NCBI GenBank assembly: GCA_900322105.1
Contig: ONYV01000055.1
Span: 1-9,082, forward strand
Length of the DNA stretch: 9,082 bases
Direction of reading: 5' to 3'
From: an uncultured Eubacteriales bacterium
GTDB lineage: Bacteria > Bacillota > Clostridia > Oscillospirales > Acutalibacteraceae
How positions within the stretch are numbered: position 1 is the first letter of the stretch; each line of letters begins with the position of its first letter. Shown piece after piece: positions 1 through 6,322 of the stretch. The notes beneath the pieces were generated by a model. It saw only the letters and a list, made by a program, of their open reading frames with translations. It searched no databases and had not been told where the DNA came from. The position numbers were made by a program, and so were the translations under genes.

Positions 1-296
1 GGATAACCGACAGAGTTTCTGATCTGCTCATAGGCTCTGCCTGTTGCAAACATCGCAAAGGATGCCGCAAACGGTACTTTGCCGCAGGCAGCCAGTCCTG
101 CCGCTACGCCGATCATGTTTCCTTCGGAAATACCGCAGTCAAAGAAACGGTCGGGATAGGCCTTTTTGAAGATCTCTGTTTTGGTAGCTGCCGCAAGATC
201 TGCGTCCAGCACAACGATTTCGGGATGCACCTTCGCCAGCTCGCAAAGGGCAAGACCAAAGCTCTCTCTTGTTGCGATCTTTTTTGTTTCTGCCAT
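1..296 (-). CDS. Transketolase, C-terminal subunit (partial, 3' end outside window)
   Basis: This is the pyrimidine-binding half of a split transketolase, which with its partner moves two-carbon ketol units between sugar phosphates in the non-oxidative pentose phosphate pathway, using thiamine diphosphate (ThDP) in the cytoplasm. I translated 98 codons from the ATG at 296-294. The product begins MAETKKIATRESFG, contains the family signature DADLAAATKT at residues 31-40, and has CGISEGNM at 54-61. E58 is the family glutamate that activates ThDP at N1'. The reading frame runs off the window at position 1, so roughly the last two thirds of a ~310-residue subunit is missing. The start codon lies 2 nt after the stop of the N-terminal subunit gene, and its GGAGG ribosome binding site (308-304, 7 nt spacing) lies inside that gene's end, indicating translational coupling. 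The identification is very safe. Confidence 0.95.
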   Translation of the reverse strand, partial: MAETKKIATRESFGLALCELAKVHPEIVVLDADLAAATKTEIFKKAYPDRFFDCGISEGNMIGVAAGLAACGKVPFAASFAMFATGRAYEQIRNSVGY

Positions 297-298
297 GA

Positions 299-1141
299 TT
301 ATGCCTCCAATGCTCTGAGCTGTGCGTTAAGCTCGTCTATTGCAATTTTATATTCGTCAGCGTTCGGCGCTTTGCCGTGCCAGCCGACTTGATTTTCCAT
401 ATAAGAAACGCCCTTGCCCTTGATGGTCTTGGCGATGATGACGGTAGGCTTGCCCTTGATGGTCTTTGCCTTGTTCAGAGCAGCTTCAATCTCCTCGAAG
501 TTATGACCGTCGATCTTGATGACTTCAAAACCGAATCCCTCGAATTTCTTGTCGAGCGGCTCAAGACCTGCCACGTCATTGACATGACCGTCAATCTGAA
601 GACCGTTGAAGTCTACGATCACACAAAGGTTGTCGAGCTTGTTATGAGAAGCAAACATAGCAGCCTCCCACACCTGACCTTCTTCACATTCACCGTCGCC
701 AAGCATAGCATACACTCTGTAATCTGCCTTGTCATACTTTCCTGCCAGTGCCATGCCGCAGGCTGCGGAAATGCCCTGTCCCAGTGAGCCTGAGCTCATG
801 TCTACGCCGGGAGTGCCTTTCATATCGGGATGTCCCTGAAGCATTGCGCCGATGTGACGGAGTGATTTGATCTCATCACCCGAAAAATATCCTTTCAGCG
901 CCAGCGCGCCGTACAGCGCAGGACAGCAGTGTCCCTTTGAAAGCACAAAGCGGTCTCTGTCGGGTTTCTGCGGGTCGGCAGGATCCACGTTCATCTCTTT
1001 GAAGTAGAGATAGGTAATGATATCCGCAGCAGAAAGTGATCCGCCCGGATGTCCCGATTTGGCGTTGAACACGCCCTCGATGGTGTAAAGTCTTACCTTG
1101 CAGGCGTTTTTCTTCATTTGCAAAAGTTCCTGATTTTCCAT
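299..1141 (-). CDS. Transketolase, N-terminal (ThDP diphosphate-binding) subunit
   Basis: This 280-residue protein is the diphosphate-binding half of the split transketolase common in Clostridia and archaea. SGHPGG at residues 29-34 is the typical N-terminal transketolase motif. The ThDP/Mg2+ motif starts with GDG at 148-150 and ends with N179 in VDFN, and the LSKGH (68-72) and QGHPD (102-106) loops are also present. The length matches the family. The start is the ATG at 1141-1139, preceded by a strong CGGAGGA Shine-Dalgarno at usual spacing. The next gene downstream encodes the C-terminal subunit, so the pair is an operon producing one enzyme. A hairpin upstream (1218-1196) probably separates it from the preceding gene. 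I found no convincing promoter in 1142-1195; transcription may start near there or read through. Confidence 0.97.
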   Translation of the reverse strand: MENQELLQMKKNACKVRLYTIEGVFNAKSGHPGGSLSAADIITYLYFKEMNVDPADPQKPDRDRFVLSKGHCCPALYGALALKGYFSGDEIKSLRHIGAMLQGHPDMKGTPGVDMSSGSLGQGISAACGMALAGKYDKADYRVYAMLGDGECEEGQVWEAAMFASHNKLDNLCVIVDFNGLQIDGHVNDVAGLEPLDKKFEGFGFEVIKIDGHNFEEIEAALNKAKTIKGKPTVIIAKTIKGKGVSYMENQVGWHGKAPNADEYKIAIDELNAQLRALEA

Positions 1142-1195
1142 TCTGACAGTTTCCTCCGTTTCAATCGTTTCCTCTGTGTTAGCGATCTATATTAA

Positions 1196-1218
1196 CACTT
1201 TCCCGAAAAGGAAAAGTG
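1196..1218 (-). terminator. Weak intrinsic terminator hairpin after the anchored-protein gene
   Basis: On the minus strand CACTTTTCC pairs with GGGAAAGTG across a TTTTC loop: 9 bp including one G-U wobble. It is followed by a short, interrupted T stretch (TTAATAT). It begins 38 nt after the stop codon at 1257, as expected for a gene ending there. The uncorrected reading frame of that gene would run straight through the hairpin to 1192, which argues that the frame ending at 1257 is the true one. The poor U-tract makes termination strength uncertain. Confidence 0.45.
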
Positions 1219-1256
1219 AAATAATGCGTTGTCGGTGTGTGATATCAAAAGACGCC

Positions 1257-2061
1257 TCACCGTCTGAGTTTTCTTGCTTTCACAACGGTATAGATAACAT
1301 ATCCTGCCGCGATCAGCCCTGCTGCAATCAGCCCGATCCCGATCGTCATCGTTTCCGCCCTTGCTTTCTTCCTTGAGTTTGGAAAAAGCGGTGTTCGTCT
1401 GCTGTGTGGTATTGCTTTTCAGTTCCAGCTGAGAAGTCTGCTTTCCTTTTTTCAGATCTTCCCAATCCTGAGAAGTCAGCGTCTGCGTGTCGGACATTTC
1501 ATAGTCCGAGATCTCCAGCGCAGAAGTATCTCTGTCAGGCTCAGGCTCTTTGTAGACTTCTTCGCTTTCGGTCACATACTCATCCTGACCGACCTCATTT
1601 TCATACACATAAGACACAGTCGTATTTCCGTCTTCTTCGCCCTCATTGTGGTATTCATAATGCGGCTCTGTGCGGAAAGAAACTTCCTGATGAGAAGGTT
1701 CAGGCACATACACGGTACTTTCCTCGTGGCTGTATTCTGTCTGATATTCATAAGACGGCCGGGAAGGTTCATACGGCGTGATCTGTTCTGAGGGTTCATA
1801 CGGGATGACCTGTTCTGAGGGTTCGTATGGTGTGACCTGTTCTGAGGGCTGCGGATCTGTCTGAGGAGCAGAAGCCTCCGTCACAGAATTTTCTGTCGGC
1901 ACAGATGCAGATACTTCGGCAAAAGACTCCTGTAAAACGCTTGTTTCGCCGCCGCTGACGGTTTCATCCGGTTCAGCATACACGCTGAAGCTGCCGCACG
2001 TCAGCATAACGCCCGTCATTGCTGTCAACAGCAAACAGCAAAGTCCTTTTCTCCGTTTCAT
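1257..2061 (-). CDS. Exported, C-terminally membrane-anchored protein with PSEQ repeats; frameshifted near its 3' end
   Basis: I do not recognise the family. Numbering is from the ATG at 2061. Residues 1-29 are a clear signal peptide: n-region MKRRKG, a hydrophobic core and cleavage after VYA. Next comes a Ser/Thr/Glu-rich stretch, then three 9-residue repeats of the form PSEQ(V/I)xPYE at about 72-98, then a long Tyr/Glu-rich low-complexity stalk with no Cys. As written, the frame ends in a cysteine- and arginine-rich tail at 1192. The +1 frame instead gives a hydrophobic helix (about residues 240-261) plus a KARKLRR tail and a stop at 1257-1259, the usual end of a membrane-anchored surface protein. 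One extra base in the CCC run at 1358-1360 explains the switch and yields about 267 residues. An in-frame GTG at 2073 is an alternative start, but AGGTGA at 2075-2070 is spaced 8 nt from the ATG at 2061. The gene has its own promoter (2152-2123). Confidence 0.75.
1768..1848 (-). repeat. Three 27-bp tandem repeats encoding PSEQ(V/I)xPYE
   Basis: Three consecutive 27-bp units encode PSEQVTPYE, PSEQVIPYE and PSEQITPYE in the stalk of the anchored protein. The DNA copies differ by a few substitutions, so they are moderately old. Units of 27 bp keep the frame if copies are gained or lost, so stalk length could vary between strains. Confidence 0.85.
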
Positions 2062-2122
2062 ACCCTTTGTCACCTGCTCCTTCCGATCATTTCATCAAAA
2101 CAACTTCTTATTAGCTGACTTT

Positions 2123-2152
2123 ATCATAGCACAAAACAAACCGATTTTACAA
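2123..2152 (-). promoter_or_regulatory. Extended -10 promoter for the anchored-protein gene
   Basis: On the minus strand TTGTAA (2152-2147, close to the TTGACA -35) is followed by an 18-nt spacer and TATGAT (2128-2123, close to TATAAT). The spacer ends in TGC, giving the TGnTATGAT extended -10 form. The region around it is AT-rich. Transcription would start near 2116, giving a leader of about 55 nt before the ATG at 2061. This is the best promoter-like site in the window and suggests the gene is transcribed separately from the vitamin kinase gene upstream. Confidence 0.65.
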
Positions 2153-2236
2153 CACGTTTTTATTTTTTCTGCTATTTTTAGATATCTTTCGATAAATGCA
2201 AAGATAATCTGTTCATTATCACCATAACCGCCGCTG

Positions 2237-3076
2237 TTATTTGACAGTTATTTCCACATCGCACAGCTTTCCGAGGATCTCTTCAAAGCATACGCCGTCC
2301 TGCGCAGGGATATGCATCTCATCTGACAGGCGGATAGCTTCTCCGACAAACTCCGACGCTTTATTGACCGATCTCATCAGCGGCACACCGTTGACAGCGT
2401 CTGCTGCGATGATAGAGGCGAACACATCGCCTGTTCCTGCATGAGCCGAGCCGGAAACAGGATGTTTTTGCAGTTCTCTTTTGCCGTTTGCTTCACACAC
2501 ATAATCGCACACCATATCGTCATAGGAAATACCCGTAATGACAACATTTCCTGCTCCAATCTGCTGCAAACGGTCGGCAAGCTCCGAAAGTTCCCGTTCG
2601 CAGACGGTTTCACGGTACGGCACACCCGACAGGATGCACGCTTCTGTCAGATTCGGCGTAATGATGGTTGACAGCGGCAGCAGCTTTCGGATCTCCTCAC
2701 AAAGCGCCGTATCTACGGTCGCATAGCACCGTCCGTTATCGCCCATCACAGGGTCAACAACCACCGCCGTTTCTTTTTTCCCGAACGCAGCGATAAAATC
2801 CTCCACGATTGCCACCTGTTTCACCGAACCCAAAAAGCCCGTATAAATGCCGTCAAATTCCAGTCCGAGCTTCTGCCATTTTTCATAGTATGCTCTCATT
2901 CTGTCCGTATAATCATCAAAGAAAAATTCGTCATACCCCGTGTGGTTGGAAAACACCGCCGTCGGCAGCGCACAGCACTGTATCTTCATCGCCGATATGA
3001 TCGGGACCGACACCATCAGCGAACATCTCCCAAACCCCGAAAAATCATTCACCACCGCAATTTTTTTCTGCTTCAT
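2237..3076 (-). CDS. pdxK: Pyridoxal/pyridoxamine kinase (ribokinase superfamily)
   Basis: This cytoplasmic ATP-dependent kinase phosphorylates vitamin B6 vitamers (pyridoxal, pyridoxamine, pyridoxine) in the PLP salvage pathway. At 279 residues it has family length. The N-terminus carries the B6-kinase motif NDFSGFGRCSL (10-20), followed by LPTAVFSNHTG (38-48), the substrate/lid region. VDPVMGDNG (107-115) and TPNLTEA (140-146) are classic for PdxK/PdxY, and AGTGD (213-217) supplies the anion hole and the catalytic base D217. The related HMP kinase ThiD shares VDPVM, but the SGFGR start fits B6 kinase. The start matches the family N-terminus, yet there is no Shine-Dalgarno; an 18-bp hairpin ends 6 nt before the ATG, so translation may be weak or controlled. 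It follows the terminated kinase gene and is not functionally linked to it. Confidence 0.93.
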   Translation of the reverse strand: MKQKKIAVVNDFSGFGRCSLMVSVPIISAMKIQCCALPTAVFSNHTGYDEFFFDDYTDRMRAYYEKWQKLGLEFDGIYTGFLGSVKQVAIVEDFIAAFGKKETAVVVDPVMGDNGRCYATVDTALCEEIRKLLPLSTIITPNLTEACILSGVPYRETVCERELSELADRLQQIGAGNVVITGISYDDMVCDYVCEANGKRELQKHPVSGSAHAGTGDVFASIIAADAVNGVPLMRSVNKASEFVGEAIRLSDEMHIPAQDGVCFEEILGKLCDVEITVK

Positions 3077-3082
3077 TTTTTT

Positions 3083-3123
3083 GGGGGAAACCCTTTGTTT
3101 AGAAAAACAAAGGGTTATCCCCC
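3083..3123 (-). promoter_or_regulatory. 18-bp-stem hairpin abutting the pyridoxal kinase start codon
   Basis: On the minus strand GGGGGA pairs with TCCCCC, and AACCCTTTGTTT pairs with AAACAAAGGGTT, around a 4-nt loop with a single bulged T: 18 base pairs in 41 nt. Only six A residues separate it from the ATG at 3076-3074, so it occupies the place where the ribosome binding site should be. There is no U-tract on the 3' side, so it is not a normal intrinsic terminator for minus-strand transcription. It could mask translation, stabilise an RNA end, or be the end of an inserted repeat. Confidence 0.6.
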
Positions 3124-3153
3124 ATACCCCCTTCCTAAAAAAACCGACTTGAC
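3102..3153 (-). repeat. Intergenic direct repeat, copy 1 (52 bp)
   Basis: This copy matches 3341-3391 nearly base for base: the same order of an A-rich start, AAAGGGTTATCCCCCATA, a C-rich block, TTCCTAAAAAA and CCGACTTGAC, with only about three differences, including a homopolymer length change. Its 3' part forms one arm of the hairpin at 3083-3123. On the minus strand it carries an ATG in the context GGGGGTATGGGGGAT that opens an 8-codon frame. Confidence 0.85.
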
Positions 3154-3279
3154 AACTTAGTTACCTTTTTTGAAAATGCTGCGTTCCCTTATTGTCAGAT
3201 ATTATAAAAGCCAGCAAATCATAAAATGAAAAGTTTGCAGGTGATTCGGAGGACGGAGTCCTCTGACATCTATTACTCC

Positions 3280-3309
3280 TTGTCATAATTTCCACAGAAA
3301 TCATGACAA
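3280..3309. repeat. Imperfect palindrome with 13-bp stem
   Basis: TTGTCATAATTTC (3280-3292) pairs with GAAATCATGACAA (3297-3309) across the loop CACA; 12 pairs are Watson-Crick and one becomes a G-U wobble in the minus-strand RNA. There is no U-tract on either side, so it is unlikely to be a simple terminator. On the minus strand it overlaps the start of an AAGGAG sequence (3281-3276) lying 6 nt before an ATG at 3269. Confidence 0.6.
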
Positions 3310-3340
3310 AATCCTGCAGATCCCAAAAGACTTTTATTTG

Positions 3341-3391
3341 GAAAAGCAAAGGGTTATCCCCCATACCCCTTTCCTAAAAAACCGACTTGAC
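3341..3391 (-). repeat. Intergenic direct repeat, copy 2 (51 bp)
   Basis: This is the partner of 3102-3153 in the same orientation, 187 bp away. It contributes the loop, one arm and the T-run of the terminator at 3376-3397. On the minus strand it provides AGGAAAGGGG directly before the ATG at 3364 that opens the 67-codon frame, so that apparent start signal belongs to the repeat and is not evidence of a gene. Confidence 0.85.
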
Positions 3392-3397
3392 GGTTTT
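3376..3397 (-). terminator. Intrinsic terminator of the Ser/Thr kinase gene
   Basis: On the minus strand AAAACCG pairs with CGGTTTT around a TCAAGT loop, and the 3' arm runs into six T residues (3381-3376). It begins 28 nt after the kinase stop codon (3427-3425). The stem is 7 bp and moderately GC-poor, but the position and T-run are what an intrinsic terminator needs. It overlaps direct-repeat copy 2. Confidence 0.65.
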
Positions 3398-3424
3398 GCA
3401 GCTTATTCTGAAACGTAACGAAAA

Positions 3425-5473
3425 TCAGTTATGATACCCCAACTCCTGCATATAGGTTTCCATCAGGTGAATATAGGAACTTGACGTACCGTTGATCTTG
3501 TTTTTCTGATCCAGCCGTTCGGCTCGGTCGTAATAGTCCTTGAATTTGCTGTAATCTCTTGCTGTTTTGGAGAGTTTTTGCTGTTTGTAGATCTCTAAAA
3601 TGGCAAGTCTTGCAAAAACGTCGGGATCTTCGGGATAGTCTGTCAGCATACGATTGAGGATGTTCTGAGCGTTTTCCGTGTCATCCAGATATTGGTAAGC
3701 CGTTGCAAGGTTAAACAGCGTTGTTTTGCTCTGCACACCTCCTGCGGCGGTGTAAGCGTCCACTGCCTGCTGCGCATAGAGATGCTGCTTTTCGGTATCG
3801 GACGTTTCGTCTGCCATTTTCAGGTAAATTTCGGCAGTGAGCAAACGGGCGCTCCTGCTGTAAGCAGTATCAAACTGCGCCATATGGTCGCTGAGTGTGG
3901 CAAGGGCTTTTTCATAGCTGCCCGATTCACGATAAGCACGCGCAAGGCTCAGAAGGGCGCGTTGTCTGATACGGCTATCAGAAGAAATCTGCACAGCTTT
4001 TTCAAAGGCGGCGGCGGCTTCTGTATAGTGCTGCTGCGCCAGTGATATCTCAGCTTGTGCGATCGTCAGTGTATCTGCTGAAAGACTTCTGCCCTCTGCT
4101 TTTTGAAGAAGTTCCTGCGCCTTGGCAACATTTCCGCTGCGCGCAAGAGAAATGGCAAGATCACGATACAGTTCCGCATGGTCTTCGTTCAGCTGAAGCG
4201 CCTTTTGATCGTATTCGATCGCTTTCGGGTAGTTTTCCTGTTCAAAGTAAGCGTTGCCGATCATATAATAGAATTCTGACAGTGTTTTCGGTTCGGCGTT
4301 TTCAAAGCGATGCTCTGCAAGGATATCTGTGCCGTACTGTATCACTTTATCATGATCCTCCTGTGCAGAATAGAGTTTCAGGATGCCGTAATACGACAGA
4401 ATATCGTCATGGTTCATTTCCATAGCTTCCCGATAGGTCTTTTCGGCGTTTTCGAGATCGGACTGTTGTGCAAGATGATCGGCGGTTCTGATCTTGTCGG
4501 CATAGGCTTGTTCGGATTGTTTCTGACCGTTCAGAAAGAAAAACAGACCCGTCAGCGCCGCTGCTGCGATCAGCGCCGCAAGCACGACGGCAAACACAAT
4601 ACGCCGTCTTTTTTTACGAATATAGCGTTTATCAAGCTTTTCGATATTTTGCAGATCATAAAGCAGTTCCTGCGCCGACTGATACCGTTCACGAGGGTCA
4701 TAGCGCGTCATTTTATTGACGATACCGATCAGCGCTTCATCATACCCCTGCAAGTCAAGCGGAATTTCGGGCAGACGTTCTTCGGGGAGTTTCGGCGGAC
4801 GCTGAGATGTCATCAGGTGATAGAGCGTTGCGCCAAGGCTGTAGATATCCGAACGAGGGTCGAGCGGAGAGCGCATATCAAAATGATAGACAGGCACAAA
4901 CGGCACACCCTGCTGCGGCTGATTGAGCGGTCGGATATTGAGATACTGTTCGGGCGCAGCATAACCCCGGCTGGTAGCGCTGATACTGCTGTCGGGTGTA
5001 CCTGTCATAGACACGTTGAAATCGATCAGGCAGACATTTCCCTCAAGCGTGATCATAATATTGGCAGGCTTGATATCGCTGTGGATGATGGGCGGCGTGA
5101 GGGAATGCAGATACACCAGCGCTTCGGTGATCTGTTTTGCCCAGAAGAGGATCTGTTCCTGACGGAACTGACAGCCGCTTTTGATATATTTATCCAGCGA
5201 TTCACCTGCGACAAAGTCCATCACGGTATAGATGCCGTCATTCAGGTGCAGAAAGTCATATGCCTGCGGAAGATACTGATGCTTCAGGTTTTTGATGATA
5301 TCGGCTTCCTTTCGGGAATCCATCACACCGACCCACGCATCATTGATACGCTTGACGACCACATACTTCTGCAATCGCAGATGATAGGCTTTATAGACCG
5401 TACCTCCGCCGCCTGCGCCGATCTTCTCGTCAATGCGGTAGGTATCGTTTATCACGCTTCCCTGTTGGATCAT
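3425..5473 (-). CDS. Membrane Ser/Thr protein kinase with C-terminal TPR-like region
   Basis: This is a 682-residue Hanks-type kinase. The N-terminal kinase domain (about 12-275) shows a glycine loop GAGGGGTV (19-26), K41 for ATP, the alpha-C glutamate E56, the catalytic loop HSDIKPAN (131-138, D133), the Mg2+ motif DFN (151-153), APE (173-175) and DIYSLG (209-214). HSD replaces HRD and DFN replaces DFG, while the catalytic Asp and Lys residues are kept. About 20 extra residues lie between APE and DIYSLG. A basic stretch (286-291) precedes one transmembrane helix (about 292-314). Residues 325-680 are helical repeats with TPR-like features, for example AYFEQENYPKAIEYDQKAL, predicted outside the membrane. 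No PASTA repeats are present. AAAGGAGGA sits just upstream of the ATG. The nearby FHA proteins are plausible readers of its phosphorylation; substrates are unknown. It is most likely a monocistronic gene or the last gene of the signalling cluster. Confidence 0.93.
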   Translation of the reverse strand: MIQQGSVINDTYRIDEKIGAGGGGTVYKAYHLRLQKYVVVKRINDAWVGVMDSRKEADIIKNLKHQYLPQAYDFLHLNDGIYTVMDFVAGESLDKYIKSGCQFRQEQILFWAKQITEALVYLHSLTPPIIHSDIKPANIMITLEGNVCLIDFNVSMTGTPDSSISATSRGYAAPEQYLNIRPLNQPQQGVPFVPVYHFDMRSPLDPRSDIYSLGATLYHLMTSQRPPKLPEERLPEIPLDLQGYDEALIGIVNKMTRYDPRERYQSAQELLYDLQNIEKLDKRYIRKKRRRIVFAVVLAALIAAAALTGLFFFLNGQKQSEQAYADKIRTADHLAQQSDLENAEKTYREAMEMNHDDILSYYGILKLYSAQEDHDKVIQYGTDILAEHRFENAEPKTLSEFYYMIGNAYFEQENYPKAIEYDQKALQLNEDHAELYRDLAISLARSGNVAKAQELLQKAEGRSLSADTLTIAQAEISLAQQHYTEAAAAFEKAVQISSDSRIRQRALLSLARAYRESGSYEKALATLSDHMAQFDTAYSRSARLLTAEIYLKMADETSDTEKQHLYAQQAVDAYTAAGGVQSKTTLFNLATAYQYLDDTENAQNILNRMLTDYPEDPDVFARLAILEIYKQQKLSKTARDYSKFKDYYDRAERLDQKNKINGTSSSYIHLMETYMQELGYHN

Positions 5474-5618
5474 GGCTCTTCCTCCTTTGGTGGGGATGTT
5501 CAGACAGCGCCGTACAGTAAAAAACTGACAGGCGCTTGTGCGGTTTCATTTGCGTAAAAAAACATCGGAACACACCGCTGCTTTTTTCCGCAGATGATTT
5601 TTTCTCTTACCAAAACCG

Positions 5619-5646
5619 CCCCGCATCCGTTTTGACAGATACGGGG
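5619..5646 (-). terminator. Probable terminator between the FHA gene and the Ser/Thr kinase gene
   Basis: On the minus strand CCCCGTATC pairs with GATGCGGGG (9 bp with one U-G wobble) around a 10-nt loop, followed by CGGTTTTGG. The stem is GC-rich but the T-run is short, so termination may be partial and the kinase may be partly co-transcribed with the FHA genes. A second small inverted repeat (CCGTCA/TGACGG, 5677-5695) lies nearer the FHA stop codon and lacks a T-run. I see no clear promoter in the rest of 5474-5719. Confidence 0.45.
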
Positions 5647-5719
5647 AGTTGGTTTCGGAAAGGAATGTATGATGTGCCGTCAGTATCTTTGACGGTACAT
5701 ATGATGCTGTTTTGTTACG

Positions 5720-6310
5720 TCAGGTTTTATCCCACTGAAAAACATTGCCGCATAAGGGAACGAAAAGAAAACTTGCTTGTCCGATCTCGATCACGTCTTT
5801 TTCTTTCAGAGGTACGTTTTGGAGAACGGCTTCCCCGTTGACATAATACAGTTCTCTTGCGCTGCCCTGCTGGGCAACATAGCGGTTCTGTTTCGGCACA
5901 TAGGTAATGACAGCGTGTTTTCTGTCGCTTACCTTGTCCTCTTTGCTCAGCACGATATCCATATCAGACCGGGCACCGATAAAGTTTCTGCCCTCACGAA
6001 GCGGAAATGTTTTGCCGCAGCACGCACCTTTTGTGCAGACGAGCCATCCGACGGTGGGATTTTGATTGCGTTCATCATCCGTATCCGACGCTGTATGCTG
6101 AGGAGCAGACGCTTCCTGTACAGGCTGCGGCGGCTGATAGTTCTGCGCAGGCTGCGGCGGCTGATAACCCTGTTGGGGCTGCATCGGCTGATAGTTTTGC
6201 GCAGGCTGATAATATGCCTGACGGAGCATCGGTGCGCCGCAGAAGGGGCAAAACTGAAATACGGAGAGATCGAAATCATGACCGTTAGTACATTTGACAA
6301 AGTTTGCCAT
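5720..6310 (-). CDS. Zinc-ribbon / FHA-domain protein
   Basis: This 196-residue protein has no signal peptide or membrane helix and is probably a cytoplasmic adaptor. The N-terminus has C7-x3-H11-x9-C21-x2-C24, a likely zinc ribbon. Residues 32-66 are a Tyr/Pro/Gln-rich repeat linker (QPAQNYQP type). Residues about 88-185 are an FHA fold, the usual phosphothreonine-binding module. Key sites are altered: IGARSD instead of IGR, and SDRKH instead of SRxH, so the serine is shifted by one; NG at 158-159 is kept. Phosphopeptide binding is therefore possible but not assured. The C-terminus FVPLCGNVFQW matches the frameshifted paralogue at 8964-7895. It lies 12 nt after the membrane FHA gene, with AAAGGAG before its ATG, so the two are surely co-transcribed. 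Confidence 0.88.
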   Translation of the reverse strand: MANFVKCTNGHDFDLSVFQFCPFCGAPMLRQAYYQPAQNYQPMQPQQGYQPPQPAQNYQPPQPVQEASAPQHTASDTDDERNQNPTVGWLVCTKGACCGKTFPLREGRNFIGARSDMDIVLSKEDKVSDRKHAVITYVPKQNRYVAQQGSARELYYVNGEAVLQNVPLKEKDVIEIGQASFLFVPLCGNVFQWDKT

Positions 6311-6322
6311 AAGGATTCTCCT

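Larger units (their letters stand above)
3077..3424. other. Structured 348-bp intergenic region between the Ser/Thr kinase and pyridoxal kinase genes
   Basis: I see no convincing protein gene here. In transcription order it contains an intrinsic terminator (3397-3376), direct-repeat copy 2 (3391-3341), a 13-bp-stem palindrome (3309-3280), a small hairpin at 3265-3247 (8 bp including one G-U, GGA loop), an AT-rich stretch, direct-repeat copy 1 (3153-3102) and a long hairpin against the next start codon (3123-3083). A 67-codon frame (3364-3161) and a 16-codon frame (3269-3219), both with Shine-Dalgarno-like sequences, lie within it. The layout resembles a dispersed intergenic repeat element rather than an ordinary spacer; this is inference. 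Confidence 0.7.

Noticed and set aside
1257..1349. Independent 30-residue membrane peptide starting at the ATG at 1349
   Set aside because: A GGCGGA lies just upstream, but the helix plus basic tail fits far better as the missing anchor of the signal-peptide protein, joined by a single-base frameshift.
2183..2206. TATCTTT/AAAGATA inverted repeat after the pyridoxal kinase gene
   Set aside because: The stem is seven AT-rich pairs with a 10-nt loop and no T-run on the minus strand, too weak to call a terminator.
3161..3364. 67-codon minus-strand frame with an AGGAAAGGGG-type start signal
   Set aside because: The start region is part of the duplicated intergenic repeat, and copy 1 of the same repeat opens only 8 codons. 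The translation has no domain or compositional sign of a real protein and runs through several hairpins.
4310..5557. 415-codon open frame on the plus strand opposite the Ser/Thr kinase
   Set aside because: It lies wholly antisense to a kinase gene with clear catalytic motifs, its translation has no recognisable domain, and it is explained by codon bias of the real gene on the other strand.
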